A stretch of DNA of 64,000 bases from the NCBI GenBank assembly GCA_029550345.1, contig JAKPHK010000141.1, forward strand, positions 1 to 64,000, written 5' to 3'. The stretch is from Pseudomonadota bacterium (GTDB lineage Bacteria; Pseudomonadota; Alphaproteobacteria; Sphingomonadales; Sphingomonadaceae). The notes under the pieces were generated by a model. That model did no database searches. It saw only the letters and a program-made list of their open reading frames with translations, and was not told the DNA's origin. Below are positions 8,809 to 17,323 of the stretch, one piece after another. Made by a program: the position numbers and the translations under genes. Each line of letters begins with the position of its first letter. Within the stretch, counting starts at the first letter, position 1.

Positions 8809-10383
8809 TCAACGCAGCAGAGAGCCGAGCAGCCCGCGGGCAAACCGGCCCAGCGTTGCCCCGCCGATCGCGGTGCCGATCGCCCCGGCGGCCGCGCTGG
8901 CAGCCGAAGCCATCGGCGATCCGCTCGATTTGCGGCCGGTCATCTTGCGCGCCATCATCGTTCCGGCCGAAGCCGCCGCGGCACCGAAGGCGGCCTTGCC
9001 GGCCTTTTCCCACATCGACGGGGTCGCACGTGGCTGGGCGCGCTGGGCCTCTTCGCCCTCTTCCTCAACCACCTTGGCCGCCTCGGCCGCGTCGTGGGCC
9101 TTCTGGGCAAGGACTTCGGCCGCGCTCTCACGGTTGACGGCGGTATCGTACTTGCCATCGAACGGGCTGATCGACTGGATGATCGCGCGTTCCTTGGGCG
9201 TAATCGGGCCAAGCCGCGAATGCGGCGGCGCCACCAGGGTGCGCTGGACCACGGTCGGGGCGCCATCCTCATCAAGGGTCGAGACCAGCGCCTCACCCAC
9301 TTTCAGTTCGGTGATTGCGGCCTCGACATCCAGATCGGGGTTGATGCGGAAGGTTTCCGCCGCAGCCTTGATTGCCTTCTGGTCGCGCGGGGTGAAGGCG
9401 CGCAGCGCGTGCTGCACCCGGTTGCCGAGCTGCCCGGCGATCTTTTCGGGAATGTCGATCGGGTTCTGGGTGACAAAATAGACGCCAACGCCCTTGGACC
9501 GGATCAGCCGCACCACCTGTTCCACCTTGTCGAACAGCGCCTGCGGGGCATCATCAAACAGCAGGTGGGCTTCATCGAAGAAGAACACCAGCTTGGGCTT
9601 TTCCGGATCGCCGACTTCGGGCAGCGCCTCGAACAGCTCGCTCAGCAGCCACAGCAGGAAAGTGGCATAGAGCTTGGGGCTCTGCATCAGCTTGTCGGCG
9701 GCGAGGACGTTGATCACGCCTTTTCCAGTTTCATCGCAGCGGATGAAATCGTTGATTTCAAACGCGGGTTCGCCAAAGAACTTGTCCGCGCCCTGGCTTT
9801 CGAACGCGAGCAGCTGACGCTGGATCGTCCCAACCGAAGCCTTGGAGATGTTGCCATAGGTGGTCGCCAGTTCGCTGGCCTTTTCGGCGCAGGTAATCAG
9901 GGTCTGCTGCAGATCGTCCATATCGAGCAGCAGCAGCCCGTTATCGTCGGCCCATTTGAAGGCGATGGTTAGCACGCCTTCCTGGGTCTCGTTCAGGCCC
10001 ATCAGTCGGCTCAGCAGCAAGGGCCCCATTTCCGAAATGGTGGTACGGATCGGGTGGCCCTGTTCGCCGTAAAGGTCCCAGAACACCGCCGGATTATCGT
10101 GGTACTCGAAAGGTTCGATCCCCAGCTCCTTGGCCCGGCCTTCGATCTTGTCGGCGTGTTTGAAATCGTGGCTGCCCGCCATGGTGATGCCGGAAAGATC
10201 GCCCTTCACGTCGGCCAGGAACACCGGCACGCCCTGGGCAGAGAACTGTTCGGCCAACGTCTGAAGCGTAACGGTTTTGCCGGTGCCGGTCGCCCCGGCG
10301 ATCAGGCCGTGGCGGTTGGCCCGGCCCAGCAGCAGGGTCTGCTTTTCGCCATTGGCGCCAAGACCGATGAAGATGTCTTCCAT
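8809..10383 (-). CDS. HerA/DUF853-type P-loop ATPase
   Basis: A 524-residue ATPase of the helicase HerA-like (DUF853) family. The Walker A motif GATGTGKT is near residues 30-37 and the Walker B motif is [12 protein letters not shown]. These are followed by the family's [19 protein letters not shown] segment with its arginine-finger-type region. The C-terminal tail (about 430-524) is Ala/Gly-rich and Glu/Ala-rich. The start at 10383 begins directly with MEDIFIGLG, and GGAG lies ten bases upstream. It is probably a cytoplasmic nucleic-acid motor, but no NurA-like nuclease neighbour is present and its cellular role is not established. Confidence 0.9.
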   Translation of the reverse strand: MEDIFIGLGANGEKQTLLLGRANRHGLIAGATGTGKTVTLQTLAEQFSAQGVPVFLADVKGDLSGITMAGSHDFKHADKIEGRAKELGIEPFEYHDNPAVFWDLYGEQGHPIRTTISEMGPLLLSRLMGLNETQEGVLTIAFKWADDNGLLLLDMDDLQQTLITCAEKASELATTYGNISKASVGTIQRQLLAFESQGADKFFGEPAFEINDFIRCDETGKGVINVLAADKLMQSPKLYATFLLWLLSELFEALPEVGDPEKPKLVFFFDEAHLLFDDAPQALFDKVEQVVRLIRSKGVGVYFVTQNPIDIPEKIAGQLGNRVQHALRAFTPRDQKAIKAAAETFRINPDLDVEAAITELKVGEALVSTLDEDGAPTVVQRTLVAPPHSRLGPITPKERAIIQSISPFDGKYDTAVNRESAAEVLAQKAHDAAEAAKVVEEEGEEAQRAQPRATPSMWEKAGKAAFGAAAASAGTMMARKMTGRKSSGSPMASAASAAAGAIGTAIGGATLGRFARGLLGSLLR

Positions 10384-10498
10384 GGGGGGCAAACTCCGCA
10401 AGATTGTAACCACTTTGCTTACAGATAGAGCGCCCGTGCGGCTTGTGCGAGTGGCTTTTTGCAAGTCCCGCAATCCCTCGCTAGAAGCGCCCTCGATC

Positions 10499-12301
10499 AT
10501 GACCGAACCTTTCATCCTGCTTGACGATGCCCGGCCCACCGGGGCCAGCGCGGCCCGGCTTTATCGCGCCCCTGCCGAAGTGGTGGTGGCGCGCCGCTCG
10601 GTTGAGGTCGCTCCGGCCCTCGCCCGGCTGGAAGAGCTGCGCGGGCAGGGCTTCGAACTGGCCGGATACATGGCCTATGAGGCCGGTCTTGCGCTGGAAG
10701 AGCGGCTGCTGCCGTTGGCCGATGCGCGGTCCGGCGCGATGGGACCGCTGCTGTGGTTTGGCGCCTTCAAGGGCTATGAAACGATTCCGGCCGACCGGGT
10801 GCCCGATTGGCTGCGCGACCAAGCCGAGCCGGGGCTAAGCGGGATCGGCCCGATCGAGCCGCAGCTTTCGCCCGGCGGCTATGCCCGCGCCTTTTCCGCC
10901 TTGCAGGACGCGATTGCGGCGGGGGACATCTATCAGGCCAACCTGACCTTCCACCTTGCGGGATCGTTCCGCGGCGATCCTCTGGCGCTATATGCCGCGC
11001 TGCGCCCGGCTGCCGGGGCCGGTTATGGCGGCGTGGTCTATGACGGATCGCACTGGTTGCTGTCCTGCTCGCCGGAACTGTTCTTCGCCGAAAAGGGCGG
11101 GGCGGCCATGGTCAAGCCGATGAAGGGTACGCGCCCGCGCGGCCGTGACCAAGCTGAGGATGCCGCGCTGGCCGCCGAACTCGCCGCATCGGACAAGGAC
11201 CGGGCCGAAAACCTGATGATCGTCGATCTGCTGCGCAACGATCTGTCGCGCGTGGCGGAGGCGGGCAGTGTCCGGGTGGAAAAGCCATTCTCGGTCGAAA
11301 GCTATCCCACGGTGCACCAGATGGTCACCACGGTGAAGGCCCGGCTCCAGCCCGGCAAAGGCCCGATCGACATGGTCCGTGCGCTGTTCCCCTGCGGATC
11401 GATAACCGGAGCGCCGAAGATCCGGGCGATGGAGCTGATCGACCAGGTCGAGCGCGATGCGCGCGGCCCCTATTGCGGTGCGATCGGACGGATCGACGCT
11501 CCGCAGGCCGATGGCACATCCGATGCGGCCTTCAACGTCGCGATCCGCACCCTGCGGCTGACCCCGGGCGAGAATGGCCGTGGACGCGCGGTGCTGGGGG
11601 TCGGTTCTGCCATCGTCGCCGATAGCGAGGCTCTGCCCGAATGGCGCGAATGTCTGGTAAAGGGCGGCTTCGCCCGGCTTCACGCCAGCGGGGCCGATCT
11701 GATCGAAACCATGGCCTTCACCCCCGAAGGCGGCGTGCCGCTGCTCGAACTGCATCTTGAGCGGATCAAGGCCAGCGCCGCCGAACTGGGGTTCACCTTC
11801 GATCGCCACGCCGCGCGCAACGCAATCCAGGCGCTGTGCTTTGATGCCGATGCCCCGGCGCGGTTGCGGCTGGTCGCCTCGCGCAGCGGGGCCTATTGCC
11901 TTGAACTGGCGCCGGTGCCTGCCCCGCTGGCCAAGCCGGCGCGCTGCGCGGTGCTGCCGATCCCGGTCGATCCGGGCGACTGGCGGCTGCGCCACAAGAC
12001 TAGCGATCGCGGCTTTTACGACCTTGGCCTGGCCGCGGCCAAGGCGGCGGGCGCGGATGAGGCGCTGCTGCTGCGCGACGATGGCCTGCTGACCGAAGGC
12101 TGTTTTACCAATCTGTTCGTCGAGCGCGACGGCCTTCTGCTGACCCCGCCGCTGGGGCTGGGGCTGCTGCCGGGCGTGCTGCGCCGGTCGCTGATTGAGG
12201 CGGGCCGCGCGAAGGAGGCGGAATTGACCCTTGATGATCTGGCAGGCGGGTTCCTGATCGGCAATGCCCTGCGCGGCCTGATCCCGGCGGTGCTGCTGTG
12301 A
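10499..12301 (+). CDS. pabB: Aminodeoxychorismate synthase component I fused to aminodeoxychorismate lyase (PabB-PabC)
   Basis: A 600-residue bifunctional enzyme for 4-aminobenzoate (folate) synthesis. The N-terminal chorismate-binding half has [10 protein letters not shown] (206-215), the D-L-L-R-N-D-L segment and [11 protein letters not shown] (297-307). From about residue 400 a fold-type IV PLP domain follows, with the lysine in [11 protein letters not shown] and the ending GLLPGVLRR...LIGNALRGL, typical of ADC lyase. The start at 10499 matches the PabB N-terminus. It begins a tightly coupled run: its TGA overlaps the aminotransferase GTG by four bases. The glutamine amidotransferase subunit (PabA) is not in the window. 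Confidence 0.94.
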   Translation: MTEPFILLDDARPTGASAARLYRAPAEVVVARRSVEVAPALARLEELRGQGFELAGYMAYEAGLALEERLLPLADARSGAMGPLLWFGAFKGYETIPADRVPDWLRDQAEPGLSGIGPIEPQLSPGGYARAFSALQDAIAAGDIYQANLTFHLAGSFRGDPLALYAALRPAAGAGYGGVVYDGSHWLLSCSPELFFAEKGGAAMVKPMKGTRPRGRDQAEDAALAAELAASDKDRAENLMIVDLLRNDLSRVAEAGSVRVEKPFSVESYPTVHQMVTTVKARLQPGKGPIDMVRALFPCGSITGAPKIRAMELIDQVERDARGPYCGAIGRIDAPQADGTSDAAFNVAIRTLRLTPGENGRGRAVLGVGSAIVADSEALPEWRECLVKGGFARLHASGADLIETMAFTPEGGVPLLELHLERIKASAAELGFTFDRHAARNAIQALCFDADAPARLRLVASRSGAYCLELAPVPAPLAKPARCAVLPIPVDPGDWRLRHKTSDRGFYDLGLAAAKAAGADEALLLRDDGLLTEGCFTNLFVERDGLLLTPPLGLGLLPGVLRRSLIEAGRAKEAELTLDDLAGGFLIGNALRGLIPAVLL

Positions 12302-13464
12302 AGCTCAGCCAGGCCCTCGCCCGCATCGCCCCGTCCCAGACCGCGGCAATATCTGATCGCGCCACCGAGCTGCGCGCAGCAGGCAAGGACGTGATCTCGC
12401 TCTCGGTCGGAGAGCCGGACTTCGCCACCCCGCCGCACGTGATCGCCGCCGCCAAGGCCGCGCTCGATGCCGGGGACACGCGCTACACCCCGGTTGCCGG
12501 AACCATGGCACTGCGTGAAGCCGCCGCGCTGCACTTCGCCCGCGATCTGGGCATCAACGCCGCGCCTTCGCAGGTGATCGTCAGCGCCGGGGGCAAACAG
12601 GCGATTTTCCACGCGCTGCTGGCAACGCTCGATCCGGGCGACGAAGTGATGATCCCCAGCCCGTGGTGGGTTTCCTATCCCGAAATCGTCCGCTTTGCCG
12701 GGGCCGAAGTGATCGATCTGCAAACCACCGCGGCGGGCGGCTTCCGGATCACGCCGGATCAGCTTGAAGCCGCGATCACCCCGGCGAGCCGTTGGCTGCT
12801 GCTCAACAGCCCGGGCAATCCCACCGGATCGACCTATTCCGCCGATCAGCTGCGCGCGCTGGGCGATGTGCTGCGCCGCCATCCCCAGGTGCTGGTGATG
12901 AGCGACGATATCTACGCCCCCTTGCGCTATGGCGGCGGCGCCCACGCCACGCTGGCGGCGGAATGCCCCGATCTGGCCGAGCGGGTGCTGACCGTTTCGG
13001 GCGTTTCCAAAAGCCACGCGATGATGGGCTTCCGGATCGGGCTTGCCGCCGGGCCGGAGTGGCTGGTGAAGGCGATGGGGCGGCTGCAATCGCACTCATC
13101 CGGTAATCCCAGCTCGATCAGCCAGGCTGCCGCCGTCGCCGCGCTGGAAGGGCCGCAGGACTTTCTGGCTGACTGGCGCAAACGATTCCGCGCCCGGCGC
13201 GACATGGTGGTGGCCGCGATCAATGCGATCCCCGGCCTCTCAACCCCGGTGCCCGAAGGCGCATTCTATTGCCTGATCGACGCCGCCCCGCTGATGGCGC
13301 GCTTTGGCAATGATGAGGCGCTGTGCCTGCACCTGCTGGAGCACGGCGTTGCGGTGGTGCCGGCCAGCGCCTTTGGCGGGCGCGACGGCTTCCGGATCAG
13401 CTTTGCCGCCGATGATGCCAAACTTGCAGAAGCCCTGCGCCGCATAGCCGAGGCCGTTCAATGA
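12298..13464 (+). CDS. Class I PLP-dependent aminotransferase (aspartate aminotransferase type)
   Basis: A 388-residue fold-type I aminotransferase. It shows SVGEPDFATP near residue 36, NSPGNPTGS (about 170-178), the pyridine-nitrogen Asp in MSDDIYAPL (about 201-209) and the Schiff-base lysine K238 in VSGVSKSHAM. The substrate-carboxylate Arg is in the C-terminal GFRISFA. The start is GTG in a GTGA overlap with pabB, and the end overlaps the pseudouridine synthase by ATGA. It is likely an aspartate, tyrosine or related aminotransferase, although the exact amino acid cannot be fixed. Confidence 0.92.
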   Translation: MKLSQALARIAPSQTAAISDRATELRAAGKDVISLSVGEPDFATPPHVIAAAKAALDAGDTRYTPVAGTMALREAAALHFARDLGINAAPSQVIVSAGGKQAIFHALLATLDPGDEVMIPSPWWVSYPEIVRFAGAEVIDLQTTAAGGFRITPDQLEAAITPASRWLLLNSPGNPTGSTYSADQLRALGDVLRRHPQVLVMSDDIYAPLRYGGGAHATLAAECPDLAERVLTVSGVSKSHAMMGFRIGLAAGPEWLVKAMGRLQSHSSGNPSSISQAAAVAALEGPQDFLADWRKRFRARRDMVVAAINAIPGLSTPVPEGAFYCLIDAAPLMARFGNDEALCLHLLEHGVAVVPASAFGGRDGFRISFAADDAKLAEALRRIAEAVQ

Positions 13465-14129
13465 CCCCCCTTTCAATCCTGTTCGAAGATGGCGAGGCAT
13501 TGGTTCTCGACAAACCGGCCGGTCTGCCGATTGAGCGTCCGCGCGCTGGCGGCCCCAGTCTGGAGGACCGCGCAAGCGAGCTGCGGCTGGGCTTCGCGCG
13601 GTCGCCGGTGCCAGTCCACCGGCTCGATACCGATACCTCGGGCTGCCTGCTATTCGCCCGCAATCCCGGCGCGCTGAAGCGGTTCAACGCGGCGTTTGAA
13701 GCGCGGGCGGTAGAGAAGGTCTATCTCGGTATTGTCGCCGGGCCGGTGGCAGAGGATGAGGGGACCATCAGCCTTTCGCTCAGCAAGATTTCCAGCGCTG
13801 AAAAGGGCTGGCGGATGATCGCCGCCAAAAAGGGCAAGCCTGCCGTGACCCACTGGCGCAAGCTGGCGGCGCGCGATGGCCTGACCCTGGTCGAATTCCG
13901 CCCCGAAACCGGCCGCACCCACCAGATCCGCATTCATGCGCAGCACGGCCTGGGCCACGCGCTGCTGGGCGATCCGGTCTATGGTGACGGCAACAGCGCG
14001 GCGCGGACCATGCTTCATGCCCGGGCGCTGACCGTGCACCGCGATGGCAAGCCGCCGGTTGCGGCCACGGCTCCGCTCCCTGCCGATTTCCGCGCCCTGG
14101 GCTTTGGCGATGACGACATCGGCGCATGA
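13461..14129 (+). CDS. RluA-family RNA pseudouridine synthase
   Basis: A 222-residue pseudouridine synthase without an S4 domain. The catalytic motif HRLDTDTSGCLLFAR places the nucleophile at D56. The later motifs EFRPETGRTHQIRIH and GDPVYG are intact. The size fits the short single-domain RluA group, which modifies rRNA or tRNA; the exact uridine cannot be told. It is coupled by ATGA to the aminotransferase and overlaps arfB by 20 bases, so it probably belongs to the same transcript. Confidence 0.93.
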   Translation: MTPLSILFEDGEALVLDKPAGLPIERPRAGGPSLEDRASELRLGFARSPVPVHRLDTDTSGCLLFARNPGALKRFNAAFEARAVEKVYLGIVAGPVAEDEGTISLSLSKISSAEKGWRMIAAKKGKPAVTHWRKLAARDGLTLVEFRPETGRTHQIRIHAQHGLGHALLGDPVYGDGNSAARTMLHARALTVHRDGKPPVAATAPLPADFRALGFGDDDIGA

Positions 14130-14529
14130 TACGATTGCCCGCGCGCTCTCGCTGGTGAGCGAAAGCTTCATCGCCGCGTCCGGCCCAGGCGGGCAGAACG
14201 TCAACAAGGTGGCGACCGCGGTGCAACTGCGGCTGAGCGTCTATGCCCTGCGCCTGCCGGTGGAGGTTTTCGCCCGGTTCAAGCAGCTCGCCGGAAGCCG
14301 GATGACGGCCAAGGGCGAACTGCTGCTTACCGCGCAGCGGTTCCGCACCCAGGAAGCCAACCGCCAGGACGCACGCGATCGGCTGGCCGAGCTGATCGAA
14401 GAGGCCTTCAAGCTCCCTGAAAAGCGCGCCAAGACCCGCCTAAACCGCGTCGGCAAGACCGAGCGGCTGGCCGGCAAGAAAATCCGCGGCGCGGTGAAGG
14501 CAGGGCGCGGGAAAGTGCGGCTGGATTAG
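14110..14529 (+). CDS. arfB: Alternative ribosome-rescue factor ArfB (codon-independent peptidyl-tRNA hydrolase)
   Basis: A 139-residue protein with the release-factor GGQ motif at 27-29 in SGPGGQNVNKV. It has the short domain-3-like fold and a very basic C-terminal tail (from about 105: KRAKTRLNRVGKTERLAGKK). That tail inserts into the empty mRNA channel of stalled ribosomes in the ArfB family. It lacks the codon-recognition domains of RF1 and RF2. The ATG at 14110 is inside the end of the preceding gene, implying coupled translation. It is the last gene of the pabB run. Confidence 0.93.
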   Translation: MTTSAHDTIARALSLVSESFIAASGPGGQNVNKVATAVQLRLSVYALRLPVEVFARFKQLAGSRMTAKGELLLTAQRFRTQEANRQDARDRLAELIEEAFKLPEKRAKTRLNRVGKTERLAGKKIRGAVKAGRGKVRLD

Positions 14530-14559
14530 GGCGCGTGGGGCTCTTTTAGGCCGATGCGG

Positions 14560-15480
14560 CTAGGGTTGGTGTTCCGAACGTGGCGCACCGCTTCCGCCTC
14601 GTTCGCGTGACCTTTGAAGCCACAGAAGCCGCAGGCCGGCGAAAGTCAGCAGGGCAACCGTAAATACACTTCCTTCAGGCCCTTCGCCCCCACCAGTGAG
14701 CCAGGCCGGCCCGACAGGCGCCAGTTTCACCACAAGTGCGGGAAGGCCGCTGTCCAGCCCCGTGATCGGCACATCAAAGCCGGTACCGCCAAACCAGTTC
14801 CAACCAGTGTGCCAGCCCATCACCCCCCAGATCGAATTCGAACGATGCACCCAGGCGCAGGCGAAAATCGAAAAGACAAAGGTCATGGCCAGCATCAACA
14901 GCGGTGTTCGGGGTGAGAAGTGAAGAAAGGTGAAAGCGGCGGAGGTCAATATGTAGGCTGCAGGCGCATTCCAACGCCGCATGATGGATGAGAACAACCA
15001 GCCGCGAAAGGCGATTTCCTCGATACTGGCTTGCACGATAAAGCCGGCGAGCAGCAGGGCAATCCAGCCCAGCGCCGCCGGGCTGGCAAAGGCCGGGAAC
15101 AGATCACCTACCTCATATCCGCCGGAAACGCCTATCGCAGCCACGATTACGCCCATGAAGGCAATGCCGCCACCCAGTCCGATCAGGAACTTTTTGAACC
15201 GGTGTTCCCCGCATAGTCCTATACTTGCGAGGCTTCTCTTTTCGACCCAGCGAACCCAGGCAAATACGGCCAGTCCCATGGCGATGAACGAAGCCAACAT
15301 GAGACAAAAACCCAAAGGTCCCTGCGGCGAACCCTGCGCGTCAGTCATGCCGAGATCTTCGAGCAAGAAATCGGTTGGCAGGAGGCTGATGGCGACAAGG
15401 AAAATGCAGATGAAGGGGGCTACAATACTAGGCGGAATCCAGCCCTTGGCCGGTTCGTCGGAAAAGATCATTTGCGTCAT
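14560..15480 (-). CDS. CPBP (Abi/CAAX-type) intramembrane protease
   Basis: A 306-residue polytopic membrane protein with about eight hydrophobic segments. The CPBP catalytic motifs are visible: E154-E155...R159 in SIEEIAFRGWLF, H187 in FTFLHFSP and H224 in GWHTGWNWF. ATG 15480 is chosen because an upstream in-frame stretch overlaps the AraC gene and is not protein-like. The substrate is unknown; the family covers CAAX-protease-like, bacteriocin self-immunity and regulatory roles. It lies 31 bases downstream of the AraC gene on the same strand, so the two may be co-transcribed. Confidence 0.88.
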   Translation of the reverse strand: MTQMIFSDEPAKGWIPPSIVAPFICIFLVAISLLPTDFLLEDLGMTDAQGSPQGPLGFCLMLASFIAMGLAVFAWVRWVEKRSLASIGLCGEHRFKKFLIGLGGGIAFMGVIVAAIGVSGGYEVGDLFPAFASPAALGWIALLLAGFIVQASIEEIAFRGWLFSSIMRRWNAPAAYILTSAAFTFLHFSPRTPLLMLAMTFVFSIFACAWVHRSNSIWGVMGWHTGWNWFGGTGFDVPITGLDSGLPALVVKLAPVGPAWLTGGGEGPEGSVFTVALLTFAGLRLLWLQRSRERGGSGAPRSEHQP

Positions 15481-15511
15481 ATCGCCTGAGCTACCCGCCC
15501 ACGGAGGGGCG

Positions 15512-16336
15512 CTATAGAACGATCGTGCGGAACAAGTCCGAACGGAGCCACTCCTTTGGCGTGAGGCCAACCGCTTTGCGGAAGGTGCGGCCAAAATGGC
15601 TCTGATCGGCAAAGCCTGCGCCATGGGCGGCATCGGCCAGCGTCGCACCTTCGCGCAAAAGCTGTTTGGCAAGATCGACCCGCCGCTGCTGCAGATAGCG
15701 ATAGGGGCTGGTGCCAAGCAAGGCCCGGAAATCACGCGATAACTGCCACCGGTCACAGCCGGAAACCTGTTCAAGTTCCTCCAGCCGCGCGCCATCAACG
15801 ACGGCGCTTTCAAGATACTCGCGCGCCCGCATAACGGCTGTTTGGTCAGCGATCCTGATGGGTTCCGCCTTGCCGACCGTATTGTTCATGGCATGGGCCA
15901 GATCGTAGAGCGCGTCTTCGTAAGCACCGGGATCCTCGCCCCCGGCGCAGTCGATAACCATGGCGCAGGCTGCCGCGATCAGGGCGGGATTCGTCGAGAC
16001 GCCATTGGCGACGAACGGCAGCTCCGCGCCTTCAAGCACGGCCTGGATATGCGTTGGCGGAACATAGGCCGCCCAGTAGCTGAAGCCCGCTTCATCGCAG
16101 CAGTGCCCATCGTGCATTTCATCAGGATGCAGGATCAGCACCTGCCCTGGCAACGAATGCCGCATCGCCCCGCGATAGTTGAAAGCCTGCACCCCAGCTA
16201 CTGTCAAAGCGACGGTATAGGTATCGTGCCGATGCGGCGAAAACGCGCCCCCGACCAGCCGGTTCGCGACGCGCTCGATCGGCTCGAACAAGGCGGCTGA
16301 ATGCGATGGGTTCGAGGAGGGCGCGGTGGAACTCAT
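15512..16336 (-). CDS. AraC-family transcriptional regulator with cupin-like sensor domain
   Basis: About 274 residues. The N-terminal AraC-binding cupin region carries HRHDTYTVALT and PGQVLILHPDEMHDG. The C-terminal double helix-turn-helix (about 175-274) ends with the family signature GFADQSHFGRTFRKAVGLTPKEW. The start is uncertain: ATG 16336 lacks a clear ribosome-binding site, and an in-frame TTG at 16363 would add nine residues. The regulator is adjacent to the CPBP protease gene, its likely target. The ligand is unknown. Confidence 0.88.
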   Translation of the reverse strand: MSSTAPSSNPSHSAALFEPIERVANRLVGGAFSPHRHDTYTVALTVAGVQAFNYRGAMRHSLPGQVLILHPDEMHDGHCCDEAGFSYWAAYVPPTHIQAVLEGAELPFVANGVSTNPALIAAACAMVIDCAGGEDPGAYEDALYDLAHAMNNTVGKAEPIRIADQTAVMRAREYLESAVVDGARLEELEQVSGCDRWQLSRDFRALLGTSPYRYLQQRRVDLAKQLLREGATLADAAHGAGFADQSHFGRTFRKAVGLTPKEWLRSDLFRTIVL

Positions 16337-16400
16337 CGGTAGTATATTGGGTGCATGAGACAAGAAGGCAAACTTGCCAGTTCGAATCTGGCCGTCAGGC
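16331..16400 (+). other. tRNA-like fragment (T-arm mimic)
   Basis: GCCAG, TTCGAAT, CTGGC at 16376-16392 is a perfect five-bp stem with a canonical seven-base T-loop. Upstream are a weak three-bp D-arm-like ACT/AGT with a CGGTAG stretch (16332-16343) and a poor anticodon-like arm. The acceptor strands do not pair. It is a remnant or a coincidence, not a functional tRNA. Confidence 0.2.
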
Positions 16401-16474
16401 CGGTTGCTTGGCTTTCAGCGTCGCGCTGGTGTTTCCCGCCGAGCAGCCTCCCTTGAACCCTCAGGCTCCGCCGC

Positions 16475-17323
16475 CTAGGTCGCGCTGGCCTCTACCACTT
16501 TTCGTCCATCGGCAGCAAAAGCGCCGAGTTCGAAAGCGGCGTTTTTGCTGCGCAGCATAAGGTGCAGCATTTCTCCGCAAATCGCAGGCGAGACTCCTCT
16601 GAACACGAATGATTTCAGCACATTGTCGCCAAGTTCGCGCCGTGCGAGATCAAGCAGCAGCGTGGCCGTCAACGGGCCGTGCACCACCAGCCCGCGATAG
16701 TTCTCAACCTCTGCAGCATAGGGCAGGTCATAATGAATCCGGTGGCTGTTGAAGGTCAGCGCGGAATAGCGGAACAACAGCACTTCGGACGGGATAAGCG
16801 CGCGGTGGACCGGCCAGGGTGCGGGATCGAATGTGCCTGTCCCCAGCAGCGGCGGCGCGGGCGGGGCGGCAGGATCGGCGGCTTCGCGATAGACCACCGT
16901 CTGCACTTCGCGCACCGCAGCCCCCGCCTCTCCGGAAGTGACGTGCTCCACTTCGACAAAAGCGAGCGCGCCGCTGCTCCCGCTCTTCTCTGCAACGGAC
17001 AGCACCTGCGAGCGCCGCTCGACCGCTTCGCCGACGCGCAGCGGCAGCAAGAATTCGGTCCTGCTCGACGCCCACATCCGGCGGGGTAGAGGGATCGGGG
17101 GCAGGAAGCTGCCGGGGGCATCGTCGCGCAGCGGGTGGCCGTCCGGGCCAAGTGTGGCGCTGGGCGCGTCGGGCGTGCACAGGCACCAGTGCAGGCCCTG
17201 CGGCACGGTGCCATCGGCGGGCGCGGCGCGATCGAAGGTGGCGCACCAGCGGGCCAGCAGCGCCGGATCGATCCGGTCCCGCCGCAGTTCCTCGCGCCCG
17301 ATCCAGTCTTGCCATTGCCCCAT
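16475..17323 (-). CDS. MaoC/FAS1-like dehydratase (HTD2 / mesaconyl-C4-CoA hydratase family)
   Basis: A 282-residue double-hotdog hydratase. The N-terminal half resembles the FAS1-like dehydratase domain, starting with an acidic/aromatic helix and RRMWASSRTEF. The C-terminal half has the R-hydratase-type motif around SALTFNSHRIHYDLPYA, with the Asn/His pair in place of the classical Asp-His, and VVHGPLTATLLLDL. It would hydrate an enoyl-CoA to a 3-hydroxyacyl-CoA. It is the last gene of the six-gene acyl-CoA cluster; its start overlaps the preceding stop (TGATG). The exact substrate is not determined. Confidence 0.85.
   Translation of the reverse strand: MGQWQDWIGREELRRDRIDPALLARWCATFDRAAPADGTVPQGLHWCLCTPDAPSATLGPDGHPLRDDAPGSFLPPIPLPRRMWASSRTEFLLPLRVGEAVERRSQVLSVAEKSGSSGALAFVEVEHVTSGEAGAAVREVQTVVYREAADPAAPPAPPLLGTGTFDPAPWPVHRALIPSEVLLFRYSALTFNSHRIHYDLPYAAEVENYRGLVVHGPLTATLLLDLARRELGDNVLKSFVFRGVSPAICGEMLHLMLRSKNAAFELGAFAADGRKVVEASAT

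Noticed and set aside
16327..16400. A functional tRNA gene
   Set aside because: Only the T-arm is convincing. The acceptor strands do not pair, the anticodon stem has mismatches and position 33 is not U.
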